This document shows, in pieces, positions 1-7,722 of a stretch of 58,521 bases of DNA. Source of the DNA: Streptococcus saliviloxodontae (GTDB lineage Bacteria; Bacillota; Bacilli; Lactobacillales; Streptococcaceae); contig NZ_JAFBEI010000007.1 of NCBI RefSeq assembly GCF_016908655.1, positions 1-58,521 on the forward strand, given 5' to 3'. Within the stretch, counting starts at the first letter, position 1. Each line of letters starts with the position of its first letter. The notes under the pieces were generated by a model. The model ran no database searches. It was not told where the DNA came from and was given only the letters and a program-made list of their open reading frames with translations. The translations under genes were made by a program, and so were the position numbers.

Positions 1-42
1 AAGCTCGTATATTGTTAATTTATCTTCATACGTTAATTTCAT
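1..42 (-). CDS. IS3-family transposase OrfA, N-terminal 14 codons (truncated by window edge)
   Basis: The minus strand from 42 reads MKLTYEDKLTIYEL. This matches the usual start of streptococcal IS3-family OrfA helix-turn-helix proteins (MKLTYEDKxxIYEL). OrfA supplies the DNA-recognition half of the transposase made by frameshifting into OrfB. The remainder is outside the window, so whether the element is intact cannot be judged. Confidence 0.65.
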   Translation of the reverse strand, partial: MKLTYEDKLTIYEL

Positions 43-95
43 CAAAAAACACCCCATTCGTTAGATTTTGTGTCTAACTTTTGGGGTGCAGTTCA
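1..95 (-). mobile_element. End of an IS3-family insertion sequence (partial)
   Basis: Read on the minus strand, the element begins TGAACTGCACCCC near position 95 and enters a transposase start codon at 42, so only one terminus is inside the window. Positions 50-65 and 73-88 form a strong stem (CACCCCATTCGTTAGA with TCTAACTTTTGGGGTG), the kind of terminal hairpin that shields an IS from outside transcription. The rest of the element lies beyond the left edge. Family assignment rests on the transposase N-terminus and the TG...CA-type end; the exact IS name is not determined. Confidence 0.7.
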
Positions 96-161
96 GAGGC
101 TTAGGAGCTTTTTAGCGTCTTTGCTGATAGTTAAGAGTCTGGTCTTCTCAGTTCACGAGAG

Positions 162-557
162 TTAATCTTGATTCAAAAATTGCTTCAAGCGAATGACTTC
201 GATTTTGTAACCATCTGGGTCTGTGATGAAGTAGTACATGGGTGCTTGATTTGGGAGTCCCATCAGTTTGGTAACGGTGTAACCAGCTTTTTCGTGTGCT
301 TGGTGGTGAGCTTCAAGATCATCAACGCCTACGGCGATATGAGCGTAGCCATTACCAAGATCATAAGGGTCGTGGTCATAGTTGTAGGTCAACTCAAGCT
401 CATAGCTAGGATCTTCTTCAAATGCGAGATAAACTAAGGTAAACTTAGCTTCTGGAAAATCGCTACGGCGAACTTCCTTAAATCCTAGAGCTTCTTGATA
501 GAACTGGATAGACTGTTCAAGATTTTGAACGCGGATACAAGTGTGCAAAAATTTCAT
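162..557 (-). CDS. gloA: Lactoylglutathione lyase (glyoxalase I) family protein
   Basis: A 131-residue vicinal-oxygen-chelate protein. Glyoxalase I isomerises the hemithioacetal of methylglyoxal and a thiol to an S-lactoyl thiol, detoxifying methylglyoxal in the cytosol. The four metal ligands of the family are visible as His5, Glu55 (YELEL), His73 (YAHIAV) and Glu120 (YKIEVI), and length fits single-domain bacterial enzymes. I chose ATG at 557 because AAAGGAAA lies just upstream; the longer frame would need a TTG inside that ribosome site. It lies 18 bp after the nitroreductase gene on the same strand, so the two are probably co-transcribed as a stress/detoxification pair. Confidence 0.85.
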   Translation of the reverse strand: MKFLHTCIRVQNLEQSIQFYQEALGFKEVRRSDFPEAKFTLVYLAFEEDPSYELELTYNYDHDPYDLGNGYAHIAVGVDDLEAHHQAHEKAGYTVTKLMGLPNQAPMYYFITDPDGYKIEVIRLKQFLNQD

Positions 558-575
558 GGTATTTCCTTTCAAAAA

Positions 576-1250
576 TTAATCCAACCAAGTAATGACTTCT
601 TGGCGAGGTTTACGAGAACGTGGGTGTTTAGGGTCTTTGAGACGATAACCGAAGGAAACCATGCTTGCGATTCCTTCTTTTTCTGGATCAATGATCTGAG
701 CTTCAGATAAGACAGCGTTGACCTTATCGTAGTCAAATCCCTCAATCGGACAAGTATCAATCCCAATCATAGCAGCCGTTGTCATCATATTTCCCATGGC
801 GATATAGGTCTGTTTGGCAGTCCAGTCCCAGAGGGCGCGTGGGTTGTCAGCGATTTTTTGGTCTCTTTCCTGAAAGTCCTTGTAAAGCCCAAGACGAGCA
901 GGGATATCTTCTTCTGAAATGCCTCGGCGAACAAGACTCTCCTTGATGACTTGGCTGTCGTAGCGGGCATTTTTTTCAGCCAAGAGAAGGACAAAGTGGC
1001 TAGCGGTATCGAGTTGAGGACCAGCTCCCCATGAGATAGGTTTGAGAGAATCGCGGAGCTGCTCAATGTGACGACGGTCTAGAACCACAAAACGCCAGCC
1101 TTCTAATCCAACTGAAGATGGGCTGAGCCAAGCCGTATCCAGAATAAAGTCCATATCGTCGCGACTAATGTCTTCATCATTGTAAACACGGACTGCCATA
1201 CGATGGTCGTAGGCAGCACGGATAGCTTCTTTAGAAATAGATTGTGTCAT
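576..1250 (-). CDS. Nitroreductase family NAD(P)H-dependent oxidoreductase
   Basis: A 224-residue FMN-dependent nitroreductase-fold protein. The N-terminal HRMAVRVYND segment is the FMN-phosphate/ribityl binding strand, followed by the family pattern WLSPSSVGLEGWRFVVL. The central WTAKQTYIAMGNMMTTAAMIGIDTCPIEGFD segment and the C-terminal VSFGYR are also characteristic. Members reduce nitroaromatics, quinones or flavins using NAD(P)H; the physiological substrate cannot be read from sequence. A GTGAGG ribosome site precedes the ATG. It heads a two-gene unit with the glyoxalase. Confidence 0.85.
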   Translation of the reverse strand: MTQSISKEAIRAAYDHRMAVRVYNDEDISRDDMDFILDTAWLSPSSVGLEGWRFVVLDRRHIEQLRDSLKPISWGAGPQLDTASHFVLLLAEKNARYDSQVIKESLVRRGISEEDIPARLGLYKDFQERDQKIADNPRALWDWTAKQTYIAMGNMMTTAAMIGIDTCPIEGFDYDKVNAVLSEAQIIDPEKEGIASMVSFGYRLKDPKHPRSRKPRQEVITWLD

Positions 1251-1379
1251 GAAAACCTCACTTTCTAAGAGTTATCTTATCATGATAAGGCTAAAATTTC
1301 CACCATTAATCGTCTTAGAATAGGGAAGAAAAAAGAGGTGAAATATGATAAGATAGAGAAAAAACTTAGGAGAAGCGAC

Positions 1380-2267
1380 ATGATTTTAGCGATTGATTTT
1401 GGTGGGACTCAGGTGAAGTCTGCTCTGGTTTCGGAAGCGTTTGAACTCGCTCAGGTATTTGATGCCTATCCCTCTCCCAAGGACATGGCAAGCTGTCTCG
1501 AATTGATTGATCAGATAATAAGACCTCATTTGAGTGAGATTTCAGGAATAGCTTTTTCATTTCCAGGGACAGTGGATGATGCAAAAGGTGTTCTCTATAA
1601 AGGTGGTCTTTTGACTTACTTAGATGGTTTTGCTTACCGTGACTATGTGAGTGAGCACTACCACCTACCTGTTTCAGCTATAAATGATGGCAAAGCAGCA
1701 GCCCTTGCGGAATATGCCACTGGACAGCTAAAGGGGTGTCAAAATGGTCTTGCCATGGTCCTTGGCTCAGGTCTTGGTGGCGGTATTATTTTGCATGGAC
1801 AGGTTTATCAGGGCTCAAACTTTCAGGCAGGGGAATTGACCTTTATGGTACCTCCCAAACAGGATGCACTGGAGGAGTTTGAGTTTGCAGGGACACAAGT
1901 CTCAGCGGTCAATATGATTCGCCATTGTGCCAGAATTCTAGAGCTTGAGGACGAGACGGATGGTAGAAAGGTCTTTGACCACCTCAATCAAAAAGATAGC
2001 CGCGTCTATCCTATCTTTGAAAGTTATTGTCGCTACTTAGCCATCTATATCAATAACGTTCAGGCAATTTTGGATTTGGATAAGGTTGTTCTAGGAGGTG
2101 GTATTTCTAGTCAAGCTATCCTACTGGAAGAACTAGAGAGACAGATCGCCAAACTAGAAAGTGAACAACCGATCTTTTTCAGGGTTGTTAATCGACCAGC
2201 TATTGCTATCTGTCAGCACAAAAATGGAGCTAATCTTATCGGTGCAGCTTATCATTTGGTGGGGTAA
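1380..2267 (+). CDS. ROK family sugar kinase / glucokinase-like protein
   Basis: A 295-residue ROK protein with the N-terminal phosphate-binding motif DFGGTQVKSALV, the catalytic-base segment INDGKAAALAEY and a glycine-rich GSGLGGGIIL loop. No helix-turn-helix precedes the kinase fold, so it is a kinase rather than an XylR-type repressor. The substrate is probably a hexose or an amino sugar such as N-acetylmannosamine; sequence does not decide. The ATG at 1380 is preceded by TTAGGAGA at good spacing; a GTG at 1338 in the same frame overlaps the likely -10 (TATGATAAGAT) and is unlikely. No close operon partner is seen. Confidence 0.8.
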   Translation: MILAIDFGGTQVKSALVSEAFELAQVFDAYPSPKDMASCLELIDQIIRPHLSEISGIAFSFPGTVDDAKGVLYKGGLLTYLDGFAYRDYVSEHYHLPVSAINDGKAAALAEYATGQLKGCQNGLAMVLGSGLGGGIILHGQVYQGSNFQAGELTFMVPPKQDALEEFEFAGTQVSAVNMIRHCARILELEDETDGRKVFDHLNQKDSRVYPIFESYCRYLAIYINNVQAILDLDKVVLGGGISSQAILLEELERQIAKLESEQPIFFRVVNRPAIAICQHKNGANLIGAAYHLVG

Positions 2268-2405
2268 TTATTATAAATGGACAGTTTACCACAGGTGAAG
2301 ACATGTTTATCTTAATCAACTGGAATAATCTATATTAAATATTGACAGTATGTAAAGAAGAATATGTTTTAACTCGGAAGAAATCAAGATTATCAATAAA
2401 TAAAG

Positions 2406-2476
2406 TTGACATCTTGTCAATTATTTCGCCCTTTTTTTTATGTTATTAAGTGATAAGATAGCTTTGTAAATATAAT
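2406..2476 (+). promoter_or_regulatory. Palindrome and -10 upstream of the PLDc_N/ABC operon
   Basis: TTGACA-TCT-TGTCAA at 2406-2420 is a perfect 6-bp-arm palindrome. A TATAAT at 2471-2476 gives the likely -10, with no good -35 at 17 bp. The palindrome is a candidate operator, possibly for the TetR protein encoded convergently at 4391-4975. That link is inference only. Confidence 0.35.
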
Positions 2477-2499
2477 AAAATCCCTAAAAGGAGTTTACG

Positions 2500-2682
2500 A
2501 TGAGCATTTATATGATGTTACCGCTTATTTTGTTATTGCTACTATATATTTTATTTCTAATAATTGATATTCTGTCTCATAAGAATACACGCTATTTCCC
2601 CTGGTGGGTCTGGATTATTGTATCTTGTGTGAGTCTTCCTTTTGGTGGAATTATTTATTTGTTAATTGGAAGAGAGAAATAG
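2500..2682 (+). CDS. PLDc_N-type small membrane protein
   Basis: A 60-residue protein with two hydrophobic segments (about 6-25 and 37-55) separated by SHKNTRYFPWWVWIIVSC and ending PFGGIIYLLIGREK. This is the pattern of the phospholipase D nuclease N-terminal domain found as a free-standing small protein. It has no phospholipase catalytic domain. AAAAGGAG precedes the ATG. It ends 2 bp before an ABC ATPase gene, in an arrangement often seen beside bacteriocin-immunity or envelope-stress type ABC exporters; the molecular role is unknown. Confidence 0.75.
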   Translation: MSIYMMLPLILLLLLYILFLIIDILSHKNTRYFPWWVWIIVSCVSLPFGGIIYLLIGREK

Positions 2683-2684
2683 CT

Positions 2685-3596
2685 ATGAAAGAAAAGAAAT
2701 TATTAAGGGTAGAGAATCTTTCTGTTTCTTTTGGAAAATTTACTGCCTTAAAGACTATTTCTTTAAGTATATCCCAAAATGATGGTGTGATAGGGTTGAT
2801 TGGACAAAATGGTGCAGGAAAAACGACACTTATTCATTCAGTATTACAATTAACAAAACCTATTAGTGGAATTATCGAAACTTATAATACTAAAATAGCT
2901 TATTGCCCAGATACACCGGAATTTCCAGATGATTTAAGTGCAAAAGAGGTATTGTATTATTCCGCTTGGATTTCTGAACTTCCAAAACCAAGTAAAGATA
3001 CGGTAATGAATTTATTATCAGTAGTTGGATTGAATGGATATGAGAATAAGGTTGCTTCATCTTTTTCAAGAGGTATGAAACAACGATTAGGAATCGCAGC
3101 TTCTTTGATATTAAAACCAGAGTTGTTATTCTTAGATGAGCCTACAAGTGCATTGGACCCTTTCGGAAGAGAGGAAATTCTTGATATTATAAAAGGTATC
3201 TCAAAACAAACTACAGTTGTTATTTCAACCCATAATCTAGCAGATGTCCAAAAAGTTGCAGATAAATTATTTGTTATCAATAGAGGAAACTTACTATATT
3301 CAGGTAGTTTAATAGAGTTTTTGGGTCAAGAAGAGTTATCATTTATTGAACTTTTTAGTGCAGTAGAGGTGCAACGTTTCATTGAGTTACTTAAACAAAA
3401 TAATATCGAAGTATTTAATCCCAAAGAGGAGCATAGTGATAATAGACTATATTTCTCTCACTCAGACTTTCCCAAAGTGTTAGCTTCAATTGATGAAAAT
3501 CTAGCGATTTATGTAAAATCTTGTAACAATAGAGAATTTAATCTTTACGAGGCATTTTATCGTGCGGTTAAAAGTAGTGAAGGAGATAAATTATGA
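2685..3596 (+). CDS. ABC transporter ATP-binding protein
   Basis: A 303-residue ABC-2-type exporter ATPase. Walker A GQNGAGKTT is at about residues 40-48, followed by the signature SRGMKQRLGIA, Walker B LLFLDEPTSALDP and the H-loop STHN. A C-terminal extension of about 85 residues follows the nucleotide-binding domain, as in BcrA-like ATPases. The start at 2685 immediately follows the PLDc_N stop; a longer frame would overlap it. The permease gene overlaps its stop by four bases (ATGA), indicating translational coupling. Substrate unknown; an export or self-protection role is plausible by family. Confidence 0.85.
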   Translation: MKEKKLLRVENLSVSFGKFTALKTISLSISQNDGVIGLIGQNGAGKTTLIHSVLQLTKPISGIIETYNTKIAYCPDTPEFPDDLSAKEVLYYSAWISELPKPSKDTVMNLLSVVGLNGYENKVASSFSRGMKQRLGIAASLILKPELLFLDEPTSALDPFGREEILDIIKGISKQTTVVISTHNLADVQKVADKLFVINRGNLLYSGSLIEFLGQEELSFIELFSAVEVQRFIELLKQNNIEVFNPKEEHSDNRLYFSHSDFPKVLASIDENLAIYVKSCNNREFNLYEAFYRAVKSSEGDKL

Positions 3597-4327
3597 TGAG
3601 ATATGATTTTTATCATTGGATAAGAAGTCGCAAGGCCTTCTTTCTCTTTTTTATTATAAGTATTTGTTCGTTAGTTGCCACACTCAGTACCTATTATGCG
3701 AAGGATATTATCAATACATTGGGAACGACAGGTGCAAAAGTGATGCTCCAAGAAGTTCACTGGCGTGATATACTTAGTTCTTATTTTAAAATAACATCGC
3801 AAATTTGTTTGTTCACGGCTATTTACCTAACTTCTTCAGAATGTCAATTAGGCAGAGTAGAATCTGAAAAATTATTTTACCAAACAAGAATGAAAAGAGG
3901 AGGTAAGGTACTCCTATCAAAAGTTTTAACAAGTGCTATAATTAATCTGATCTCTATATGTTTTGGAGGGATACTAGCACTTTATACGACATGGGCGATG
4001 TATAGTACTATGAATTTTGAAAAAACCTTACTTGCACTAACGATTCAAAGTTTATCATTTGTTTGTTTTACGCTTTTGGGCAATGCCATTTCATGTTATC
4101 TAACTCCTTTTGTATCAGCGATGATACTTGAAGTTTTGATTTTGTTTTCCAGTTTGATAGAGCAGTTGAGATTTTTGGGTCATTGGTCTCCGTTTACATT
4201 GTTAACCCCAAATAATATATTGAATAATTTAGAGATAAAGGACTTATCAATGAAATTAATCTCGTCGTTCTTGATAATACTAATTTCTCTCAGTCTGATT
4301 TGGTTCAAACCTGTGAAACAGCACTGA
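3593..4327 (+). CDS. ABC-2 type transporter permease
   Basis: A 244-residue integral membrane protein with about six hydrophobic segments: near 15-35, 65-82, about 105-130, 145-165, 170-190 and 220-238. It overlaps the ATPase gene by 4 bp, making a one-ATPase, one-permease exporter with the PLDc_N protein. No conserved substrate-defining motif is evident. A strong bidirectional terminator follows at 4343-4376. Confidence 0.75.
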   Translation: MMRYDFYHWIRSRKAFFLFFIISICSLVATLSTYYAKDIINTLGTTGAKVMLQEVHWRDILSSYFKITSQICLFTAIYLTSSECQLGRVESEKLFYQTRMKRGGKVLLSKVLTSAIINLISICFGGILALYTTWAMYSTMNFEKTLLALTIQSLSFVCFTLLGNAISCYLTPFVSAMILEVLILFSSLIEQLRFLGHWSPFTLLTPNNILNNLEIKDLSMKLISSFLIILISLSLIWFKPVKQH

Positions 4328-4342
4328 TATTGAAAGTAAAAT

Positions 4343-4383
4343 AAAAAGGATTATTGTAACTGTAATAATCCTTTTTGTTTTTT
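4343..4383. terminator. Bidirectional rho-independent terminator
   Basis: Inverted repeat AAAAAGGATTATT / AATAATCCTTTTT (4343-4355 and 4364-4376) with an 8-nt loop and T-runs on both sides. It separates the ABC operon from the convergent TetR gene. Confidence 0.85.
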
Positions 4384-4390
4384 GTTAAAA

Positions 4391-4975
4391 TCACTCTTCG
4401 TTTTTTACGTTGATTAGTTCAAATGGGGAGTTGGTCATTATTGTTAAAAACTCTTTTTTAAACTCTTTCGGGAGAATCGGAAAATCATCGGAAAGCCACT
4501 CTGACAGAATTGACATGATATAGTCACAAGTCATTCCTACCATTTGCTCATCGCTAAAATAGGTACTTTTAGTCATGATTTGATTTGAATACTGACTTAA
4601 TATGAGATGGATATATCTTCCTTTTAAATACTCTTTCCAATTAAAAAAATCCGAACTAGAGTACATTATTTTTATCCAATCCCTTTTATGATATATATTT
4701 GGAATTAAACTATCAGCAATAATTTCGTAAATATTTTTGGTATATTTTTGTTCAGCTAGAGCTATTTCAAATGTATCAAAAATAGATTCATCTACGCCAT
4801 TCCTAATTTCTTGAAATATGCTCTCGACATTAGAAAAATGTTTATTATAAATAGCTTGTCGGCTAAGGTGTGCTTCTTTTGCTATATTAGTTAAAGTTAA
4901 ATCATTGGCTTTTGTTCCATTAGATAGCAACCGTAAAGTGGCATTTATGATAGCATCGTGAGTGCCAATTACCAT
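4391..4975 (-). CDS. TetR/AcrR family transcriptional regulator
   Basis: A 194-residue regulator with an N-terminal TetR helix-turn-helix (TLTNIAKEAHLSRQAIYNKHFSNVESIF, about residues 26-53) and an all-helical ligand domain. The C-terminal region (SEWLSDDFPI) resembles streptococcal TetR proteins with a TetR_C_33-like domain. It is convergent with the PLDc_N/ABC operon and 50 bp downstream of pepQ on the same strand, with no obvious terminator between, so read-through from pepQ is possible. Its likely target is the adjacent transporter operon, but no operator shared with its own promoter was proven. Confidence 0.8.
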   Translation of the reverse strand: MVIGTHDAIINATLRLLSNGTKANDLTLTNIAKEAHLSRQAIYNKHFSNVESIFQEIRNGVDESIFDTFEIALAEQKYTKNIYEIIADSLIPNIYHKRDWIKIMYSSSDFFNWKEYLKGRYIHLILSQYSNQIMTKSTYFSDEQMVGMTCDYIMSILSEWLSDDFPILPKEFKKEFLTIMTNSPFELINVKNEE

Positions 4976-5025
4976 TGAGTATTACCTCTGTTTTTATATT
5001 TGTGGGGTGATGAAAAGGTATGACC

Positions 5026-6114
5026 TTAGTCAAGACTAAAATATTGTAACTCTTTTGGTGTTTTGGTAAAGACTTCGAAGCCTGACTTGGTAACATAACC
5101 GCAGTCTTCGATGCGGACACCGACTTTTCCAGGAATATAGATACCTGGCTCGACAGAGAAGCACATGCCTTCTTGGATGACAAGGTCATTGCCAGCCATG
5201 ATGGATGGAAATTCGTGGACGTCCATACCAAGACCATGTCCTAGACGGTGGTTGAAATACTCACCGTAGCCCGCTTTTTCGATAACCTGACGGGCAGCAG
5301 CATCAACTTCGCTAGCTGTCACACCTGGCTTGATAAATTCTTGAGCAGTCAGCTGAGCTTCCAAGCAAAGGTTATAGATGTCTTTTTGGAATTGGTTCGG
5401 TTGACCGACAGCAACTGTACGGGTCATATCACTAGTATAGCCGTTGTAGAGTACTCCAAGGTCAAAGAGGAGTAGGGCATTGTCTTCGACAGGATTCGTT
5501 CCAGGAATGCCGTGAGGATTTGCAGCGTTATTGCCTGTCAAGACCATGGTCTCAAAGGACATATGGCTGACCCCTTGTTTTTTGAGTTCAAACTCAATCT
5601 GTGCAATGATATCTGTTTCAGTATTGCCTTTTTTGATATGATCAAACCCAATCTGAACAGCCACATCAGCCCATTTACCAGCGACCAACATCTTGTCAAT
5701 TTCATCTTGAGATTTGATTAAACGCATGGTCTCGATTGTTGGCGTCAGATTTTTAAATTGTCCACTGAAGACGGATTGGAGACCTTGGAATTTGGTCACA
5801 TTAAGATGGTTGAACTCAGCATAAACAAAGTCGCTGTCAATGCTAGGCAAACCTTCTTTGATTTTTTGCCATGGGTTTTCAGAATCAACATAGCCAAAAA
5901 CGGGGAAATCCACTTGAGCACTAGCACGAGCTACCTCTAGGGCTGGGACAAAGAGGAGAGGCTCACGGTCTTCGTAAACAAAGAGAAATAGCTGGCGCTC
6001 ATGAGGATCACAGTAAAAGCCAGTGAGGTAGTTGATGGTTACAGGGTCTGAGAAGATAGCAATTTTAGCTTGGTTTTGATGTAAAAAATGACGAATCGTG
6101 CTAAGTTTAGACAT
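5026..6114 (-). CDS. pepQ: Xaa-Pro dipeptidase (prolidase) PepQ
   Basis: A 362-residue M24 metallopeptidase that cleaves X-Pro dipeptides in the cytosol, the last step in use of proline-rich peptides such as casein fragments. The N-terminal creatinase domain is followed by the pita-bread catalytic domain. Visible metal ligands are the two Asp of LLFDLGVLYNGYTSDMTRT, the His of HRLGHGLGMDVHE, and the Glu residues in FSVEPGIY and VRIEDCG. AAGGAGTTTTT precedes the ATG. Its divergent placement from ccpA is a conserved feature of lactic acid bacteria. Confidence 0.93.
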   Translation of the reverse strand: MSKLSTIRHFLHQNQAKIAIFSDPVTINYLTGFYCDPHERQLFLFVYEDREPLLFVPALEVARASAQVDFPVFGYVDSENPWQKIKEGLPSIDSDFVYAEFNHLNVTKFQGLQSVFSGQFKNLTPTIETMRLIKSQDEIDKMLVAGKWADVAVQIGFDHIKKGNTETDIIAQIEFELKKQGVSHMSFETMVLTGNNAANPHGIPGTNPVEDNALLLFDLGVLYNGYTSDMTRTVAVGQPNQFQKDIYNLCLEAQLTAQEFIKPGVTASEVDAAARQVIEKAGYGEYFNHRLGHGLGMDVHEFPSIMAGNDLVIQEGMCFSVEPGIYIPGKVGVRIEDCGYVTKSGFEVFTKTPKELQYFSLD

Positions 6115-6474
6115 GGCAAAAACTCCTTATATTGGGATAGAAAGACTTGTAGCAACTCTAAAGCCTCCTTGTGACTGATGATAGGTGTGAATTTAGCAAA
6201 GCTTTGAAACCTATCATAGCTAACAAGGACTATTCTTTCAAAAAAATGACGAAAAAGCAAGAGCAAAACGCTCTTTTCTGATAAGATTCTGAAATTATTG
6301 AGAAACGATTGTTATAAGTGGTTGAAGGCTAATCTTTTTCTATTTTGGGCTCAAAAAGGAATGTTTGGCTTATCATTTCTCTTAATGAACGGAAATTGAG
6401 GAAAGTTAGCCTAAAAAATGCTGACGATTATCAGAAATCCCTTTCATCTTTTTAGGTTAAAGGGGGGTAATTAC

Positions 6475-6522
6475 TTGAAAGGGATTTCAAATAATGGTAG
6501 AATAACAGTGAAAGCGTAATTT
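6475..6522 (+). promoter_or_regulatory. ccpA promoter with overlapping cre-like site
   Basis: TTGAAA (6475-6480), a 17-bp spacer and TAGAAT (6498-6503) form a clear promoter. TGAAAGCGTAATTT at 6509-6522, just after the -10, matches the CcpA cre pattern TGNNARCGNWWWCA except for the last two bases. This suggests autoregulation by CcpA binding over the start site. The rest of the 420-bp pepQ-ccpA gap holds only a short hairpin (AAGAGC-AAAAC-GCTCTT near 6250-6275) and AT-rich sequence. Confidence 0.6.
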
Positions 6523-6546
6523 ACAAAAGAAAGGATGATGATAAGA

Positions 6547-7548
6547 ATGAATACTGATGATACGATTACTATTTATGATGTAGCACGTGAGGCAGGTGTC
6601 TCAATGGCTACTGTTAGTCGAGTTGTCAATGGGAATAAAAATGTTAAAGAAAACACTCGTAAAAAAGTTCTCGAAGTCATTGATCGACTGGATTATCGAC
6701 CAAATGCCGTAGCACGTGGCTTGGCAAGTAAGAAAACAACGACTGTTGGAGTGGTCATCCCAAATATTGCAAATAGCTATTTCTCTATCCTAGCTAAAGG
6801 GATTGATGATATTGCAGCCATGTACAAGTACAACATTGTTTTGGCTTCTAGCGATGAAGATGATGACAAAGAAGTCGGTGTTGTCAATACTTTATTTGCG
6901 AAGCAAGTGGATGGTATCATCTTTATGGGACATCACTTGACAGAGAAGATTCGTGCAGAATTTTCACGTTCACGTACTCCAGTTGTCCTTGCAGGAACAG
7001 TTGACCTTGAACATCAGCTACCTAGTGTTAACATTGATTTTACTCAGGCAGTTTCAGATGTTGTTGCAGATTTGTCAAAAAATCATGATAAAATCGCCTT
7101 TGTCTCAGGTCCACTTATTGATGAAATCAATGGTAAGATTCGTTTAGCAGGTTATAAAGAAGGTTTAGCAGCAAATGGTTTAACCTTCAATGAAGGGCTT
7201 GTTTTCGAAGCTAAATACCGTTATCAAGATGGTTTTGATTTGGCAGAGCGCGTGCTTAATTCAGGGGCGACTGCTGCTTATGTCGCTGAAGATGAATTGG
7301 CAGCTGGTTTATTAAATGGTCTCTTTGCAGCAGGTAAGTCAGTACCTGAAGACTTTGAAATCATTACAAGTAATGACTCACCAATCACGAAGTATACGCG
7401 ACCAAACTTGAGCTCAATCAGCCAACCTATCTATGACCTTGGAGCAGTTAGTATGCGTATGTTGACTAAGATCATGAACAAGGAAGAGTTGGAAGAAAAA
7501 GAGATTATTTTGAATCACGGTATTACTAAACGTGACTCAAGCCGCTAG
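6547..7548 (+). CDS. ccpA: Catabolite control protein A
   Basis: A 333-residue LacI-family regulator. The N-terminal helix-turn-helix ITIYDVAREAGVSMATVSRVVNGNKNV and hinge YRPNAVARGLASKKT are followed by a periplasmic-binding-like effector domain. With HPr-Ser46-P it binds cre sites and controls carbon catabolite repression. I chose ATG 6547 (MNTDDT) because it gives the usual 333-residue length; two earlier in-frame ATGs overlap the AAAGGA site at about 6530-6535. A cre-like site overlaps its promoter and a terminator follows at 7599. Confidence 0.95.
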   Translation: MNTDDTITIYDVAREAGVSMATVSRVVNGNKNVKENTRKKVLEVIDRLDYRPNAVARGLASKKTTTVGVVIPNIANSYFSILAKGIDDIAAMYKYNIVLASSDEDDDKEVGVVNTLFAKQVDGIIFMGHHLTEKIRAEFSRSRTPVVLAGTVDLEHQLPSVNIDFTQAVSDVVADLSKNHDKIAFVSGPLIDEINGKIRLAGYKEGLAANGLTFNEGLVFEAKYRYQDGFDLAERVLNSGATAAYVAEDELAAGLLNGLFAAGKSVPEDFEIITSNDSPITKYTRPNLSSISQPIYDLGAVSMRMLTKIMNKEELEEKEIILNHGITKRDSSR

Positions 7549-7598
7549 TAATCCTCTAGTACTTACTAGAAGTAAGGAAACGATACTTCCGCAATGAG

Positions 7599-7633
7599 AA
7601 AGAATGGTTAGTTTATCTAGCCATTCTTTTTTG
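7599..7633 (+). terminator. Rho-independent terminator after ccpA
   Basis: Stem AGAATGGTTAG (7601-7611) with CTAGCCATTCT (7617-7627), a 5-nt loop and a following T6 run. Confidence 0.9.
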
Positions 7634-7722
7634 ACTTTAGGAAACTAATGAATTTGCTGATTTTGTGCGGTAGTTAGAGATTTTAAGTGAAAAAAATCTT
7701 CAAATAGGCTATAATGTTAGGT

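Noticed and set aside
6039..6266. Minus-strand ORF upstream of pepQ
   Set aside because: It overlaps the pepQ start in another frame, runs through the promoter region and has no family resemblance.
6535..6549. Earlier ATG codons as the ccpA start
   Set aside because: They overlap or touch the ribosome site; the third ATG gives the normal CcpA length and N-terminus.
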